Below are positions 1-9,428 of a stretch of 64,000 nt of DNA, piece after piece. The notes beneath the pieces are model-generated. The model was not told where the DNA came from. It saw nothing but the letters and a program-made list of their open reading frames with translations, and did not search any database. Location: assembly GCA_035259385.1 (NCBI GenBank), contig DATFWL010000295.1, positions 1 to 64,000 on the forward strand, given 5' to 3'. Position numbers and translations under genes: made by a program. The stretch's first letter is position 1, and every line of letters begins with the position of its first letter. Source of the stretch: QHWK01 sp035259385. Lineage in GTDB: Bacteria > Acidobacteriota > Vicinamibacteria > Vicinamibacterales > CAVVIG01.

Positions 1-164
1 CTTAGAGCAGGTTGCAAAATCAGCTCGCTCGCGGGTGGCCGCGAACGGGGCCGCCCCGCCGGGCGCGGAGCCGTGGGCCGTGACCAGTGCTTTTCTGGCG
101 AGCACCCGGTGGGGCTGTTCGCGGACAGGACCCGCCTCGAGCTAATTTTGCAACGCACTCTTAG
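1..164. repeat. Long imperfect inverted repeat (palindromic element)
   Basis: The first 27 bases and the reverse complement of 138-164 match at 22 of 27 positions. The inner arms also correspond (GCGGGT, CCGCGAAC and CCGGG blocks). The apex is a small hairpin around 84-98 (CCAG, seven-base loop, CTGG). The whole 164 bp can therefore fold into one long interrupted hairpin. No reading frame explains it. It could be a MITE-like or REP-like element, or the left part of a larger one, because it starts at the window edge. No second copy was seen in this window. Confidence 0.5.
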
Positions 165-167
165 AAT

Positions 168-181
168 CCGGCTTACGCCGG
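168..181. terminator. Small hairpin, possible terminator of the DHH gene
   Basis: CCGGC and GCCGG pair around a TTAC loop. It lies downstream of the minus-strand DHH gene, beyond the heptad array. There is no T-tract, so a terminator role is inference from position. Confidence 0.25.
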
Positions 182-194
182 ACCATGATTGCGC

Positions 195-233
195 ATTCCA
201 AATTCCAAATTCCAAATTCCTAATTCTTGATTG
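195..233. repeat. Degenerate 7-bp tandem array (locus 1)
   Basis: Five ATTCNNN units follow each other without gaps (three ATTCCAA, then ATTCCTA and ATTCTTG). Read on the minus strand they are GAATNNN units. The stop codon of the DHH gene (220-222) lies inside the array, so the last codons of that gene are made of repeat sequence. Five other loci in the window have the same period. Confidence 0.7.
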
Positions 234-1662
234 CAGCGGGTTCTTTCTTCTTCTCAGCCGGCGGCTGGTCATGGATCAGGAACTCGTGGGCGAGGTCCTG
301 CAGCTTTGGTCCGATCATCTCGCCGGCCAGGTCGCCGAACTTCTCGCGCAGCGCCCGCATCGGCACTACCGCCTTGGCCATCGCCCGGTGGCCGCCGGCG
401 CTGCCGATGTCCGAGAAGAACCGCCGCACGAACTCCCCGGCGTTCTTGGTGTAGCCGAGGTTGCGGACCGACACGACCAGCGACTCGTTGACGATGCCGG
501 CAACGATCGTCCACTTCACGTCTTCGAGCTGCAGGAAGAAGTCGGCGACATAGGGGATGAAGTCTTCGCGCGGCAGCGCGCCGAGGAATGCGCAGAACAC
601 CTGGTCGCTGAGCGTGCCGTCCTTGTAGGCGCGCAGCACGTAATCGAGGCGCTCGAGCGTGATTTCCGCCCCCTCCATCTTGCGGATCAGCGCCGCGTCG
701 GCGAGCGGATACAGGTACGAGAACGCCTCGAGATCGACGCGGTTGGTCGAGCGGTTGAAGAACAGCGTGTCGGACTTGATCGCGTAGAGCATCGCGGTCG
801 CGGTCCGCTCCGAGATGTTCACATCCACGGCGCGCAGATGCTCGGTGAGGATCGTCGAGGTCGAGCCGTAGTCCGGCCGGATGTCCTTGAACACGGCGGT
901 GTAGCCCGGCTGCTCCGGATGATGATCGATGACGAGATCGACCCGATCGATCAGACCGCCGAAATAGTGGGGCTGGACGTCCACCATCGCGACCCGGTCG
1001 TACTCCTTGACCGACTGATGCGTGATCGATTCGACGTGGATGTCGAGGAGGTTGATCATCCGGAGATTCTCCGGCCGGGTCACCCCCTGAATCGCGCCGA
1101 TGATCGCCGTGGTCTTGGTGCGCCGCAGCACGTTGCGCAGCGCGAGGCCGCTGGCCATCGCGTCGGGATCCGGATCATTGTGCAGCAGGATCAGTACGCG
1201 ATCGGCGTCGCTGAAGTAGCGCTGATACTGCTGGACGCGCGCCCGGGTCAGCGATCGGCTGAACTCCGTGAGCAGCGGCCCGCCGAACAGCTGCGCCATC
1301 GACAGGAACGCGACGTCCGGAAACTCGGCATGGAATTCGTCTTCACGCCGGCCGATGCTCTGCGGGCCGATTCCGAGGACGTAGACGAGCGTGCCGCCGG
1401 CGTCACGGACCGCTTCGAGAATCTTCTTCGGGTTGCGCCTGCCGTTGTCTTCGATGATGACGCAGGTGGAGGGGCCGAGGTCGGCCTTGAGCCAGGTGTC
1501 GGTGCGGCGCGGGTCGCCGGTGGTGACGGTGACGCCCGCGTCATGTAGCCGGCGGGCCAGCGGGCGGTTCTCGACGATGAATTCGACCTCGAAACCGGGC
1601 AGCAGGATCTCGTCGAGCATCCTGATGACCAGCTCGTCCTGACAGACGGCTAGACACCGCAT
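220..1662 (-). CDS. DHH-family phosphoesterase with N-terminal TrkA-N/RCK-like domain
   Basis: A 480-residue cytoplasmic protein. Residues 1-120 resemble a TrkA-N nucleotide-binding domain. The middle carries DHH metal-site motifs (HNDPDPDA, then DVQPH, then DHHPEQ), and the C-terminal DHHA1 domain has the GSAGGHRAMAKA motif. DHH/DHHA1 proteins of the NrnA/GdpP group hydrolyse short oligonucleotides or cyclic dinucleotides with Mn2+. Which substrate this one uses is not visible. ATG at 1662 is preferred over the upstream in-frame TTG. A TATAAT box about 17 bp upstream leaves only a very short leader and no ribosome binding site. The C-terminus runs into a 7-bp repeat array. Confidence 0.85.
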   Translation of the reverse strand: MRCLAVCQDELVIRMLDEILLPGFEVEFIVENRPLARRLHDAGVTVTTGDPRRTDTWLKADLGPSTCVIIEDNGRRNPKKILEAVRDAGGTLVYVLGIGPQSIGRREDEFHAEFPDVAFLSMAQLFGGPLLTEFSRSLTRARVQQYQRYFSDADRVLILLHNDPDPDAMASGLALRNVLRRTKTTAIIGAIQGVTRPENLRMINLLDIHVESITHQSVKEYDRVAMVDVQPHYFGGLIDRVDLVIDHHPEQPGYTAVFKDIRPDYGSTSTILTEHLRAVDVNISERTATAMLYAIKSDTLFFNRSTNRVDLEAFSYLYPLADAALIRKMEGAEITLERLDYVLRAYKDGTLSDQVFCAFLGALPREDFIPYVADFFLQLEDVKWTIVAGIVNESLVVSVRNLGYTKNAGEFVRRFFSDIGSAGGHRAMAKAVVPMRALREKFGDLAGEMIGPKLQDLAHEFLIHDQPPAEKKKEPAAIKN

Positions 1663-1679
1663 CAAGGTACCAACCTGCG

Positions 1680-1685
1680 ATTATA
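1680..1685 (-). promoter_or_regulatory. -10 box (TATAAT) for the DHH gene
   Basis: A perfect TATAAT on the minus strand, 17 bp before the ATG at 1662. No convincing -35 box is seen. The expected transcript would have a leader of about 10 nt. Confidence 0.4.
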
Positions 1686-1709
1686 CGCCTCCGACTGAGC
1701 GCCGTCGGG

Positions 1710-1715
1710 TATAGA
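1710..1715 (+). promoter_or_regulatory. -10 box (TATAGA) for the VWA gene
   Basis: TATAGA ends 10 nt before the GTG start at 1726, back to back with the divergent DHH promoter. The implied transcript is almost leaderless. No clear -35 element. Confidence 0.3.
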
Positions 1716-1725
1716 GTGCGACGTT

Positions 1726-2673
1726 GTGGGTGGATTCCGCGCATCGTGGTTTCCGAGGACGGCGGCGGCCGTCGCCGCGGCCGCGTCGTTGATCGTCGGC
1801 GCGTCTCCTCCGGCGCGGGCGGCCCGCCAGGTGCCGCAGTTCCGGGGCCGCATCGATCTGGTGAACGTCGGCGTCACGGTGACCGATCGCAAGAACAACC
1901 TGGTCGCCGGCCTCACCGCCGACGATTTCGACATCCTGGAGGAGGGGAAGCCGCAAACGGTGCGTTTCTTCGCAGCCGGCGACGCGGATGCGAGCGAGCG
2001 GCCGCCGATGCACCTCGGTCTACTCGTGGACGTCAGCGAGAGCATGGGCGACGATCTCGCGTTCAGCAAGACGGCGGCCGTCAAGTTTCTGAACACGCTC
2101 ACCGACGCCGTCGACATCACAGTGGTCGACTTCGACACGGAGATTCGCACGGCGCGCTACAGCCAGAACGAGTACGCGCGGCTCATCGAACGGATTCGCC
2201 AGAAGAAGGCGGGCGGCGACACGGCGCTGTACGACGCCATCGGCACGTACCTCGACGGCGCCGCGGGAGAGGACGGCCGCAAGGTGATGCTGCTGTACAC
2301 CGACGGCGGCGACACGCGCAGCTCGATCGGGTTGACCGAGCTGATGGACCTGCTCAAGGCCTCCGACGTCACCGTCTATGCGATAGGAGAGCTCGAGCAC
2401 CAGTCGGCCCTGGTGAGGAACCAGCAGCGGATGATCATCCAGCAGATTGCGGAGGTGACCGGCGGCCGCGCGTTCTTTCCGACCGCCGTCAAGGAGCTCG
2501 ACTCGGTCTACGAGAAGGTCCTCGCCGAAATCCGCGCGCAGTACACGCTCGGCTACGTCTCGACCAACGAGAAGATGGACGGGAAGTGGCGCAAGGTCGA
2601 CGTCCGCATGAAGCGAACCGACTTGCGCACGCGAGCCCGCCGCGGCTACTTTGCGCTGCTGCGCAAACAGTAG
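1726..2673 (+). CDS. Secreted VWFA-related domain protein
   Basis: A 315-residue protein with an N-terminal signal sequence (alanine-rich helix, cleavage near ARAARQ). A short beta-rich segment contains NVGVTVTDRKNNLV and LTADDFDILEEGKPQ, and a von Willebrand A domain follows. The MIDAS motif DxSxS is seen as DVSESM. This layout matches the acidobacterial VWFA-related family of exported proteins, whose function is unknown and probably concerns adhesion or protein-protein contacts outside the inner membrane. It is divergent from the DHH gene and starts at a GTG with a nearly leaderless promoter. Confidence 0.8.
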   Translation: MGGFRASWFPRTAAAVAAAASLIVGASPPARAARQVPQFRGRIDLVNVGVTVTDRKNNLVAGLTADDFDILEEGKPQTVRFFAAGDADASERPPMHLGLLVDVSESMGDDLAFSKTAAVKFLNTLTDAVDITVVDFDTEIRTARYSQNEYARLIERIRQKKAGGDTALYDAIGTYLDGAAGEDGRKVMLLYTDGGDTRSSIGLTELMDLLKASDVTVYAIGELEHQSALVRNQQRMIIQQIAEVTGGRAFFPTAVKELDSVYEKVLAEIRAQYTLGYVSTNEKMDGKWRKVDVRMKRTDLRTRARRGYFALLRKQ

Positions 2674-3003
2674 ACCTCAGGGTGACAATGACGTGCGCCG
2701 CGCGTGCCGGTGCCGTCGGCTCAGGCTGCTGACCGGCAGCGGACGCGCGGCCATCAGCGGGACCGTGGACGTCCGCCGCTGAGTCTTGCCCGGCGCCGGA
2801 CTCCGCAACTACGTGTCATCCGGATGAGCGAGCTGCGCCGTCATCACGGCCGACCGCGACGACTTTCGGATCTGTCGCCGCAGCGATTCTGGTCATCTGT
2901 CCGCCGTAACCCGGAACCCGGAACCAAGAACCTGGAACCAAGAACCGCGAACCCTGGAACCCTAGAACTTTAGAACCTCGCCCGTGTACCATGAAGGGTT
3001 CGT
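2674..3003. other. Non-coding interval between the VWA gene and uvrB
   Basis: No plausible gene is seen in these 330 bp. Open frames here lack family features and ribosome binding sites. The right part is the heptad array at 2914-2979, and GAAGGG at 2993-2998 is the ribosome binding site of uvrB. The left 240 bp show nothing recognisable. Confidence 0.6.
2914..2979. repeat. Degenerate 7/8-bp tandem array (locus 2)
   Basis: Nine consecutive GAAC-headed units: GAACCCG, GAACCAA, GAACCTG, GAACCAA, GAACCGC, then three 8-bp units and GAACCTC. The tetramer core is constant and the following three or four bases vary. It lies just upstream of uvrB. Confidence 0.7.
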
Positions 3004-5025
<2,022 letters not shown>

Positions 5026-5032
5026 CCTCCGC

Positions 5033-5806
5033 GTGCCGATTCCCCTCCAACGGTGGTTCAAGAACGCCGCACACGAAGTGCAGGATTACATGTACCTGAC
5101 CTCGGCGGCGCTGGTCGCCACGTTCACGCGGCCGTTCTACCGGCACGACGCCATCGAACAGCTCGATCTGATCGGGTTCGGATCGCTCACCGTCGTGCTG
5201 CTGTCGGGACTGTTCACCGGCATGGCGCTGGCGTCACAGAGCGGGTTGACGCTCGATCAGTTCGGCGCGCGGCCGGTGGTCGGCCGCCTCGTCAGCGCGT
5301 CGATGATCAAGGAGCTGGGGCCGGTGCTCACCGCGCTGATGCTGACCGGCCGGGTCGGGTCCGGCATCGCCGCGGAGCTCGGGTCGATGGTGGTCGGCGA
5401 TCAGATCAACGCGCTGCGCGCGCTCGGTACCGACCCGGTGCGGAAGCTCGTCGTGCCGCGGATGATTTCGGGCATCTTCATGGCCCCGGTGCTCACCGTG
5501 ATCGCCGACTTCATCGGCATTTCCGGCGGCTGGGTCGTCGCCCGCTACCAGCTGCAGGTGAACTCGAGCCTGTACTGGGCGTCGGTGACCAAAGGCCTCT
5601 ACATGCACGACGTGTGGATGGGGCTGGCCAAGCCGTTCGTCTTCGGGTTCCTGATCGTCTCGATCGCCTGCCACGTCGGGCTGCGCACCTCGGGGGGCAC
5701 CGCCGGCGTCGGCAAGGCGACGACGCTGTCGGTGGTCGCGGGATCGGTGGCGGTGATCGCTGCCGACTTCTTCGTCACGCAGTTCTTCATCGGGTTCGTC
5801 TTCTGA
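5033..5806 (+). CDS. mlaE: MlaE-type ABC transporter permease
   Basis: A 257-residue integral membrane protein of the MlaE/YrbE family, the permease of an MCE-type phospholipid transporter between inner and outer membrane. Typical segments are visible, such as ELGPVLTALMLTGRVGSGIAAELGSM (split here as ELGPVLTAL and GRVGSGIAAE), ALRALGTDP and several long hydrophobic helices. GTG at 5033 is preferred because the longer frame runs back into uvrB. The next gene overlaps its stop by one base, and ATPase and MCE genes follow, so the three form one operon. Confidence 0.93.
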   Translation: MPIPLQRWFKNAAHEVQDYMYLTSAALVATFTRPFYRHDAIEQLDLIGFGSLTVVLLSGLFTGMALASQSGLTLDQFGARPVVGRLVSASMIKELGPVLTALMLTGRVGSGIAAELGSMVVGDQINALRALGTDPVRKLVVPRMISGIFMAPVLTVIADFIGISGGWVVARYQLQVNSSLYWASVTKGLYMHDVWMGLAKPFVFGFLIVSIACHVGLRTSGGTAGVGKATTLSVVAGSVAVIAADFFVTQFFIGFVF

Positions 5807-6657
5807 TGCCCAAGCCGGCCACCGCGCCCGACGAGGTCCGCCAGATCCTCAGCGAAGAGGGCGCGCCGGTCGTCGTCTTCGATCGCGTCCAGCTCGCGTT
5901 CGACGAGAAGGTCGTGCTCAAGGACGTCACCTTCACGCTGATCAAGGGGCACACGAAGATCATCCTCGGGGCGAGCGGCTCGGGGAAGTCGACGACGCTC
6001 AAGATCATGATCGGTCTGTTGCGGGCCGACGGCGGGGTCGTGTGGGTGAACGGCCAGCGCGTGGACCAGCTCAGCGAGGCCGAGTTGATGGCGGTGCGCG
6101 GCGACCTCGGCATGATCTTCCAGGAGGGCGCGCTGTTCGACTCGCTGACCGTCCGGGAGAACGTCGGCTACAAGCTCTACGAAGAAACCGACCTGCCGCT
6201 CGCGGAAGTGGACAAGCGCGTCGAAGAAGTGCTCGGCTTCATCGATCTCGGCGAGCACATCGACAAGATGCCCTCCGAGCTGTCGGGCGGACAGCGGCGG
6301 CGCGTTTCGATCGCGCGCGCCATGGCGTTCAAGCCGAGCATCATGCTCTACGACGAGGCGACGACCGGTCTCGATCCGATCACCGCCACGACCGTGGACG
6401 ATGAGATGATCAAGCTGCGTGATCTCGAGAAGGTCAGCTCGCTGATCGTCACGCATCAGCTGCGCGACGCGTTCTACGTGGCGACGCACATGGCGCACCG
6501 CGACGCGCAGGGCCACGTCGAGATCGTGCCGGCCACACCCGAGAAGGAGCGCGAGACCGAGTTCATCATGCTGAAAGACGGGGTGATCATCTTCGAGGGG
6601 GACGCCGCCGCGCTCCGTGCCTCGACCGATCCCTATATCGTGAACTTCCTGTCCTGA
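5806..6657 (+). CDS. mlaF: MlaF-type ABC transporter ATPase
   Basis: A 283-residue nucleotide-binding subunit of the MCE lipid transporter, cytoplasmic and partner of the preceding permease. Walker A is GASGSGKST (near residue 60), the Q-loop has IFQEGALFDSLT, the ABC signature is LSGGQRRRVSIARA and Walker B is IMLYDEATTGLD. The IFQEGALFDSLTVRENV segment is characteristic of MlaF rather than other importers. An insertion near the C-terminus (about residues 225-250, rich in charged residues) precedes the final FEGD segment. ATG overlaps the mlaE stop (TGATG). Confidence 0.94.
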   Translation: MPKPATAPDEVRQILSEEGAPVVVFDRVQLAFDEKVVLKDVTFTLIKGHTKIILGASGSGKSTTLKIMIGLLRADGGVVWVNGQRVDQLSEAELMAVRGDLGMIFQEGALFDSLTVRENVGYKLYEETDLPLAEVDKRVEEVLGFIDLGEHIDKMPSELSGGQRRRVSIARAMAFKPSIMLYDEATTGLDPITATTVDDEMIKLRDLEKVSSLIVTHQLRDAFYVATHMAHRDAQGHVEIVPATPEKERETEFIMLKDGVIIFEGDAAALRASTDPYIVNFLS

Positions 6658-6666
6658 GGACCAGTT

Positions 6667-7707
6667 ATGCCGCGTACCCGATCGCTTGCCTTGTCGGAAC
6701 TCAAGATTGGCGTCCTGACGATCGTGGCCATCATCATCGCCGCCGTGCTGATCTTCACGCTCACCGGTACGCGCGGCTTCGCGTGGCAGCGCTACACATT
6801 GAAGACGCGCTTCGACGACGTGGCCGGGCTCGCGAAGGGATCGCCGGTGCGGGTGGCGGGCGTCGAAGTCGGCAGCGTCAAGGACGTCACCTTCGCCGGC
6901 ACGCAGGTGGACGTGAGCTTCGACGTGCGCGACGACATGCGCAGCCGGATCACCGATCGCTCGGTCGCCAAGCTCGGATCGGTGTCGCTGCTCGGCGAGA
7001 GCGCCGTGGACATCACGCCGGCCACCAGCGGCACGCCGATTCCCGAGTTCGGCTACGTCCCGACCGGCAAGGCGGCCGCGTCGTTCGCCGACATGACCGC
7101 GCAGGCCGGCGAGGGCATCTCCCAGTTGACCGGGCTCATCGCCGACGTCCGCCAGGGCAAGGGGACCCTTGGCAAGCTGGTCGCCGACGACCAACTCTAC
7201 GCACAGCTGAACGCGTTCGTGGCGAGCGCGAACTCGCTGACGCGCCAGCTGCAGCAGGGCCGTGGGACGCTCGGGAAGCTGCTCAACGATCCGAAGACCG
7301 CGAACAGTCTCGAAGCGTCGATGAAGAACATCGAGGATCTGACCCGACGGATCAACGACGGCGAGGGCAGCCTCGGCAGGCTGCTGAAGGACGATGCGTT
7401 CGCGAAATCGCTCGACAGCGCGACGGCGAACGTTCGCGAGCTGACCGATCGGCTGAATCGCGGCGAGGGCACGGCCGGCAAACTGGTGACCGATCCGTCG
7501 CTGTTCAACCGGCTCAATTCGATGAGCGATCGCTTCGACCAGCTGATTGCGAAGCTCAATGAGGGTGAAGGAACCGCCGGACGGTTGCTGAAAGATCAGG
7601 AGTTATATGAGAACATGAATGGCGCGGTCGCCGATTTCCGCGGCCTGCTGAAGCAGATCTCGAACGACCCGAGGAAGTATCTGAACGTGAGGGTCAGCAT
7701 CTTCTAG
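6667..7707 (+). CDS. mlaD: MlaD/MCE-domain lipid transport protein with C-terminal repeats
   Basis: A 346-residue protein with one N-terminal membrane anchor (LTIVAIIIAAVLIFTLTG) and an MCE domain (about residues 38-120, containing VAGLAKGSPVRVAGVEVGSV). The remaining half is built from about five repeats of roughly 37 residues. Each is headed by a glycine-rich turn such as GKGTLGKL, GRGTLGKLL, GEGSLGRLL or GEGTAGKL and is followed by an amphipathic helix. It would be anchored in the inner membrane and project into the periplasm as the substrate-binding part of the transporter. It is the third gene of the operon, 9 bp after mlaF. Confidence 0.93.
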   Translation: MPRTRSLALSELKIGVLTIVAIIIAAVLIFTLTGTRGFAWQRYTLKTRFDDVAGLAKGSPVRVAGVEVGSVKDVTFAGTQVDVSFDVRDDMRSRITDRSVAKLGSVSLLGESAVDITPATSGTPIPEFGYVPTGKAAASFADMTAQAGEGISQLTGLIADVRQGKGTLGKLVADDQLYAQLNAFVASANSLTRQLQQGRGTLGKLLNDPKTANSLEASMKNIEDLTRRINDGEGSLGRLLKDDAFAKSLDSATANVRELTDRLNRGEGTAGKLVTDPSLFNRLNSMSDRFDQLIAKLNEGEGTAGRLLKDQELYENMNGAVADFRGLLKQISNDPRKYLNVRVSIF

Positions 7708-7728
7708 CGCGTGGCGCAACCGATGGAG

Positions 7729-7774
7729 GGCCGCCCTTTCAGGGCGGCCGCGCGGGCGGCCTGAACGGCCGCCC
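7729..7774. repeat. REP/BIME-like pair of hairpins after the mla operon
   Basis: Hairpin one pairs GGCCGCCCT (7729-7737) with AGGGCGGCC (7741-7749) over a TTC loop. Hairpin two pairs GGGCGGCC (7754-7761) with GGCCGCCC (7767-7774) over TGAAC. The arms of the two hairpins are also complementary to each other, which is the arrangement of a bipartite REP (BIME-like) element. It could also end transcription of mlaD. No other copy occurs in the window. Confidence 0.5.
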
Positions 7775-7803
7775 CTACCAGGTTTCGATCGGAGGGGGCG
7801 CGA

Positions 7804-8076
7804 ATGTCACGAGACGAAGGAGCGGGTGCCGGCAACATTCTGCTTGCGTTCATCCTGGGCGCGGTGAGCGGCGCCGCGCTCGCGCTGCTGTACGCGCCGG
7901 CGACCGGGCGCGAAACGCGCGAGTATCTCGGCGACCGAGCCGCCGACGCGCGCGCGCGGGCGGCGGAAGCCGCTGCGAAAGGACGCGAGGTCATCAACCA
8001 GGGACGCGAGACGATCACGACCGCGATCGAGCGCGGCCGCGAGGCCTACCAGCAGGCGCGCCGGGACAACGCGTGA
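7804..8076 (+). CDS. YtxH-domain small membrane protein
   Basis: A 90-residue protein with one N-terminal transmembrane helix (residues 10-30, ending LALLYAPATGRETR) and a long charged amphipathic helix. The LLYAP(x)GRETR motif is the hallmark of the YtxH/Gvp-like family of envelope-stress-associated small proteins. Molecular function is unknown. CGGAGGGGG precedes the ATG. The next gene overlaps by 4 bp (GTGA), so the two are translationally coupled. Confidence 0.85.
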   Translation: MSRDEGAGAGNILLAFILGAVSGAALALLYAPATGRETREYLGDRAADARARAAEAAAKGREVINQGRETITTAIERGREAYQQARRDNA

Positions 8077-8495
8077 TCGTCTGGCGGGACCTGTTCCTCG
8101 GCATCATCGCCGTCGCGATGCTGGCGGTCGCGATCACGCAGATTGTCGTGGTCGTCGCCGCCGCGTCGGCCGCGAAGCGGGTCGGCGAGATCGCCGATCA
8201 GTTCGAACGCGAGGTCAAGCCGCTGTTCGGTCATCTCAACGCGATCGGCCGCGATGCCGCGCGCGCCGCGCAGCTCGCCACCGCGCAGGTGGAGCGCGCC
8301 GACAGGCTCTTTGCCGATCTGACGGCCCGGATCGACGAAACGCTGAACGTCGTGCAGTCGTCGGTGCTGGCGCCGGCGCGTGAGGGACGGGCGCTCCTCA
8401 GCGCCGCGCGCGCCGCGTTTCACGCGATCGGCGAGCTGCGCCGCGCCCGCGCCCGCCAGTCGCGCAGCGACGACGAAGACGCACTGTTTATCTGA
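8073..8495 (+). CDS. Single-pass membrane protein, DUF948-like
   Basis: A 140-residue protein with one N-terminal membrane helix (GIIAVAMLAVAITQIVVVV, residues 10-28). A long helical tail follows (KRVGEIADQFEREVKPLF and beyond) that should form a coiled coil. The shape and its coupling to a YtxH gene resemble DUF948-type proteins. The function is unknown, and a role in envelope stress is inference from its neighbour. The GTG start overlaps the YtxH stop. Its own stop is followed with no gap by the repeat array at 8496. Confidence 0.7.
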   Translation: MIVWRDLFLGIIAVAMLAVAITQIVVVVAAASAAKRVGEIADQFEREVKPLFGHLNAIGRDAARAAQLATAQVERADRLFADLTARIDETLNVVQSSVLAPAREGRALLSAARAAFHAIGELRRARARQSRSDDEDALFI

Positions 8496-8537
8496 CCATC
8501 GACCATATGCCATCAGCCATCAGCCCTTAGCCATCGC
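8496..8537. repeat. Degenerate 7-bp tandem array (locus 3)
   Basis: Six units in register: CCATCGA, CCATATG, CCATCAG, CCATCAG, CCCTTAG, CCATCGC. The first base of the array is the first base after the stop codon of the preceding gene. The core here is CCAT rather than GAAT or GAAC, but the period is the same. Confidence 0.65.
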
Positions 8538-8608
8538 CACGCGGCTTGCGCTGCGGCTCAGCTGGTGGTAGAACAGCCCTCACATCCCACAGTTCCCGGA
8601 GGGGTCCC

Positions 8609-9154
8609 ATGCGGCTGACGAAGCGGGCGGTTTCCGGCGGCGTCCTCGTGTTTGCGTTGACCCTTCCCGCGCCTCTCTCGGCGCAGGACTCCAAGTCCAG
8701 TCCACTCGCCAAGGAACTGGCGGCGGCCATGGAAGCCGGCAAGATCGACAGCATTGCGGCGAAGGATGCGACGGCGCCCGACGTGTTCGTGGCCGCCTTG
8801 TTCTTTCCCGGGCAGTTGCTCGTGATCTCGGGCAAGTATGCCGTGCCGCAACTGCTCAACGATCGGCTCGGCAAGAAGGAATACCGCGACATCTACATGG
8901 ATCTGAACGGCGCGGCGGCCGCCGACACGAAGGTGTTCATCCAGGATCCTGGCGCTGACGGCCTCAAGGCGAAGCGCGACGAGAACCAGCCGTTCGACAT
9001 CGTCGAGATCGGCGGTAAGCAGACGATGTTCAACTCGGATTGGAAAGCGCAGAAGCTGTCCGAGCAGGAGTATCAGAAGGCGTTCGCCGACGCCGACGAT
9101 CGCTACGCGAAGATCCTCGCGGCGCTGCTGGCGCAGGTGAAGAAGACGTCGTAA
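8609..9154 (+). CDS. Secreted protein of unknown function
   Basis: A 181-residue protein with a clear signal peptide (positively charged start, hydrophobic core VLVFALTLPAPLSAQ, cleavage near residue 25). The mature part is soluble, contains SGKYAVPQLLNDRLGKKEYRD-type mixed alpha/beta sequence and has no cysteines. I do not recognise a characterised family. Homologues would be expected in other acidobacteria. CGGAGGGG lies 6 bp before the ATG. It stands alone between a repeat array and a candidate structured RNA. Confidence 0.7.
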   Translation: MRLTKRAVSGGVLVFALTLPAPLSAQDSKSSPLAKELAAAMEAGKIDSIAAKDATAPDVFVAALFFPGQLLVISGKYAVPQLLNDRLGKKEYRDIYMDLNGAAAADTKVFIQDPGADGLKAKRDENQPFDIVEIGGKQTMFNSDWKAQKLSEQEYQKAFADADDRYAKILAALLAQVKKTS

Positions 9155-9182
9155 AAAGTGCCCTGTCTGCGACGTACAAAGA

Positions 9183-9311
9183 AACGCCCTGAGGGTCCGA
9201 GGGGGGCTCGCCCGGGTCGGCTCGAGAGCCGGCGTCGAGGGAGCGCATCAGCGGTGGTGGTGGCGATAAAGCCTGACCAGCCGCGCGACCTAGGCAGACC
9301 AACAGGGCGTT
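9183..9311 (+). ncRNA. Candidate structured RNA in a 274-bp gene-free gap
   Basis: AACGCCCTG (9183-9191) pairs perfectly with CAGGGCGTT (9303-9311). After a symmetric 2x2 internal loop, GGTC (9194-9197) pairs with GACC (9297-9300). Inside this closing stem is a stacked hairpin made of GCTC...GAGC, CCC...GGG and the self-complementary CGGCTCGAGAGCCG. A second arm has GCCT and AGGC ends. The layout is a closed multi-branch junction of about 129 nt. Further hairpins follow at 9351-9363 and 9373-9387 (GGCCTA/TAGGCC). It does not match tmRNA, RNase P, SRP RNA or the common riboswitches as I know them. The strand is assumed from the flanking genes. Confidence 0.4.
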
Positions 9312-9428
9312 CCGCGCCAGCCGTCCGCCTGCAGCGTCGATATTGCAGACGCCGGGCCCCGGCAGCGCTACCGGCCTAATCTAGGCCTGAAGCCCTGCGT
9401 GTCAAGCGTGGATCTAGAATCCGGCTGA

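Noticed and set aside
195..233. Heptad arrays as CRISPR repeats
   Set aside because: Units are 7-8 bp without spacers and there are no cas genes.
2704..2973. An 89-residue plus-strand frame before uvrB
   Set aside because: Its C-terminal half is translation of the heptad array (repeated EP and NP residues) and it has no ribosome binding site.
9183..9311. 6S RNA, RNase P RNA, tmRNA or c-di-GMP riboswitch
   Set aside because: A short GATAAAGCCT stretch recalls the c-di-GMP motif, but the matching upstream core is missing. The diagnostic sequences of the other classes are absent.
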